DNA of 64,000 nucleotides from Nematostella vectensis (taxonomy: Eukaryota; Cnidaria; Anthozoa; Actiniaria; Edwardsiidae): assembly GCF_932526225.1 (NCBI RefSeq), contig NC_064046.1, positions 1,364,001-1,428,000 of the forward strand. Reading direction: 5' to 3'. Below, in pieces: positions 62,115 through 64,000 of this stretch; position 1 is the first letter of the stretch; the number at the start of each line of letters is the position of its first letter. The notes beneath the pieces were generated by a model. It searched no databases. It was given only the letters and a program-made list of their open reading frames with translations, and was not told the origin of the DNA. A program made the translations under genes and the position numbers.

Positions 62115-63903
62115 TCAGTTCCTAAGGGCAGCCAATCTGTGAAAACAGCAAAAAGATGGAAAAAGATATAACAAGTCCTTTAAAATTATGTCACACTTAA
62201 ATAAATTGGAGTCACAGGTAACCCAGTGTGTTAGCGCGTCAGCGTATGGGGCCCCTCACCACAGGTAACCCAGTGTGTTAGCGCATCAGCGTATGGGGTC
62301 TCTCACCTCTGCTGAAACGGGTTTGATTCCCGTTAAAGACATGGTTAGTGTCTTTCTGTTTCTCGGCCCTAAAATTTGACTTGTTGGACGTATGTGAGCT
62401 CGATAGAAGCTTGTGTTCCTCAGTTCCAGGATGAGACATTCTTAATACATTAGGATTTTAAATGTGAAGCACTTAGAACATGGTTTGTATAAGCGCTATA
62501 TAAATTCTACCATATTTATATTTTATATTTATAAAAAAATGCAGAAATGTTGCTATACTAATGTATAGCACATATAATCACCAAGGGAGACACCAAATGT
62601 GTTTTCCAAATGACTGACTAAACTTGTCAGTATAGATATTGATTAGAATTTAACACCCTTGCAAAACTCTCAATCTGACCAGACATTCAATTTAACCTGT
62701 GTCTTTTTGCTTTCTTAAAAGAAGTAAAGCCTGCGTTTACAAGTAGTAAATAAATGATATCATTCCCATGATTTGCTGAGAATTAAGGTTGATAGAACCT
62801 TTAAATGCTGACCACCAAGTCAATAATAATATCCAGAACTTTGAAGAACAGTCTTTCTGGATTTGTAAAATGCTGTACCTTCTAGATAGCTGATCCTCTT
62901 TTTCTGTGGATCTTTCAGAGTCTCTGAGAGATGCTGTGCCAGGCTGTACGGCATCCAATTGTTTTATCACTTCCAGGCCATTCTCCTCAGCAACCTGGTT
63001 GATAAGGGCTTCAACCTGAAGAGAAATTAAGGTTACATTATTTTTATATTTCTATGTAATATATGTATAAATATGCATAAATAATGTATATGTATATAAA
63101 TAATAATGGGTATAAATAATGTTTATTTGATGCTGTTGGTGGTATATGCTACATATACATGAGCACATTTTAAAGTTGTTTTTTGCAGTTGTTAAACAGA
63201 ATAAGGATTACTAAAATTACAAAAAAAATATCAAACTACAATTAATTTAGGAGGCAAACACTAGAATACTTGGTTGGATTTTATAAATTATTTTTGGCTT
63301 GCACCATTCCCTCAGTCATATCAGTGGTATTCATAAAACCCAGAGACAAAGTGTAGTAGTCAAGCCAGCACAAAAGACAACAAAGACATGAGAGTGTATT
63401 GAGTGCTAAAAAAGCTCATACAAGTGTAATCCATGGCTTTATGAAATCACTTGAGATTGCCTTTGTGACTTCCAGATCATGAATTTATTAACCAACCCTA
63501 GATATTCTATTCCAGGAGTGTAGCCAGGATTTCCTGAGGGGGGGGGGGGGGGGTGCGCAGTCATGGGTATCATATGGGAAACGGATAGATTCAATGATCC
63601 TTCAATAAGAAATGAACCACTTTTTGTAATCCCCCTCCCAGAACCCCTAGATATGCACTTGTGCATTCAAAATATGTGAAATCCTACCTGGTCTTGAGGA
63701 GTTGTTAGTGTTGTGGCAGCTCCCATGGAGCCCTCCATAACCTGAAGTAAAACCAATTGCATTAAAATATAACCACAGCAGACATCACATAACATCAAAC
63801 TTTTTTTTTTACAGAAAAAGCTGATGTTTGGACTTTACAATACCTGAGTGTTGACGTCAAGATCCTCAAAAAGACCTTCAAACTTCTCCATAGTAGCAGA
63901 GAT
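62115..63903 (-). CDS. CHMP1: CHMP1-type ESCRT-III subunit, C-terminal exons only (5' part outside window)
   Basis: CHMP1 is an ESCRT-III family protein that recruits VPS4 and spastin-type ATPases through its C-terminal MIT-interacting motif and acts in endosomal sorting and membrane scission. Exons in order of translation: 63844-63903, 63688-63741, 62879-63015, 62115-62136. Together they give 90 residues and the stop, roughly the last 45% of a protein of about 196. Visible motifs are EKFEGLFEDLDVNTQ, GAATTLTTPQDQV and the MIM helix DQLSRRLAALRN at the very end, which is closer to vertebrate CHMP1A than to CHMP1B. Splice sites and phases agree. The N-terminal exons must lie beyond base 64000. 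The last intron (62137-62878) holds a SINE. Confidence 0.93.
62213..62508 (+). mobile_element. tRNA-derived SINE with duplicated head, in the CHMP1 last intron
   Basis: An A-box-like TTAGCGCATCAGCG and a B-box GGGTTTGATTCCC (about 62319-62331) give a tRNA-related RNA polymerase III promoter. The 3' part ends TAAGCGCTATATAAATTC, a tail shared by SINEs that borrow L2/CR1-type LINE machinery. The first 47 bp of the head (CACAGGTAACCCAGTGTGTT) is present twice, at 62213 and 62260. It is antisense to CHMP1. Confidence 0.85.
63520..63660. mobile_element. Family A1 MITE fragment in a CHMP1 intron
   Basis: TGTAGCCAGGATTTCCTGAG followed by a long G-run resembles the end of family A1. The other end is not found. 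Confidence 0.4.
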
Positions 63904-64000
63904 CTATAATAAAAGAAGAAGAATAGCTCTTTAGTAAATCATTGTCATCTTAATCCCACTAAGTTGCCATTAAATAAATAGGAAATATGTTCTCACGATT

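Noticed and set aside
62213..62340. A functional tRNA gene
   Set aside because: A-box and B-box are present, but the sequence does not fold into a cloverleaf with a clear anticodon arm by eye and continues into a SINE tail.

Overview
The window is eukaryotic, from an intron-rich early-branching animal. Short introns with consensus GT-AG sites, proteins that stay close to their vertebrate orthologues along their whole length, many miniature inverted-repeat transposons (MITEs) and an AT-leaning composition fit an anthozoan cnidarian such as a sea anemone. The species is an inference; the sequence does not prove it.

Four protein loci and one partial locus are well supported. RELCH (LisH, coiled-coil and HEAT-repeat protein of recycling endosomes) lies on the minus strand from 41252 down to 19706. 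I reconstructed 30 coding exons whose phases all agree, giving about 1163 residues. Head-to-head with it, only 402 bp away, PHAF1 (phagophore assembly factor, C16orf70/MYTHO family) runs on the plus strand from 41655 to 47571 in 17 phase-consistent exons, about 415 residues. Next comes a convergent pair of intronless secreted serine proteases of the PRSS23/PRSS35 type (51229-52368 plus, 55487-56626 minus), each 379 residues with a complete His-Asp-Ser triad. At the right edge lie the last four coding exons of a CHMP1-type ESCRT-III gene (minus strand, 63903 to 62115), which continues beyond base 64000. RELCH, PHAF1 and CHMP1 all belong to endosome, autophagy and membrane-remodelling pathways.

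The first 19 kb has no gene I can recognise. It holds several MITEs, one family with about 150-bp terminal inverted repeats, a pogo/Tigger-like element, short perfect palindromes, and one candidate first exon on the minus strand (15551-15668) with an insertion just upstream.

The most unusual signal is inside RELCH. Several minisatellites are built from the gene's own exon-intron junctions. The donor of exon 15 (64-bp and 54-bp units), the donor of exon 26 (42-bp unit), the donor of exon 24 (about 65-bp unit), the acceptor of exon 13 and the end of exon 10 are each copied into the adjoining intron, splice site included. Many copies keep a GTAAG donor. About twenty copies in the 54-bp array carry GCAAG instead. 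The last RELCH intron also contains about 2.5 kb of nearly pure polypurine with a higher-order repeat of about 580 bp.

From 56.6 to 62.1 kb there is no gene, but many MITEs. A tRNA-derived SINE with a partly duplicated head lies in CHMP1's last intron.
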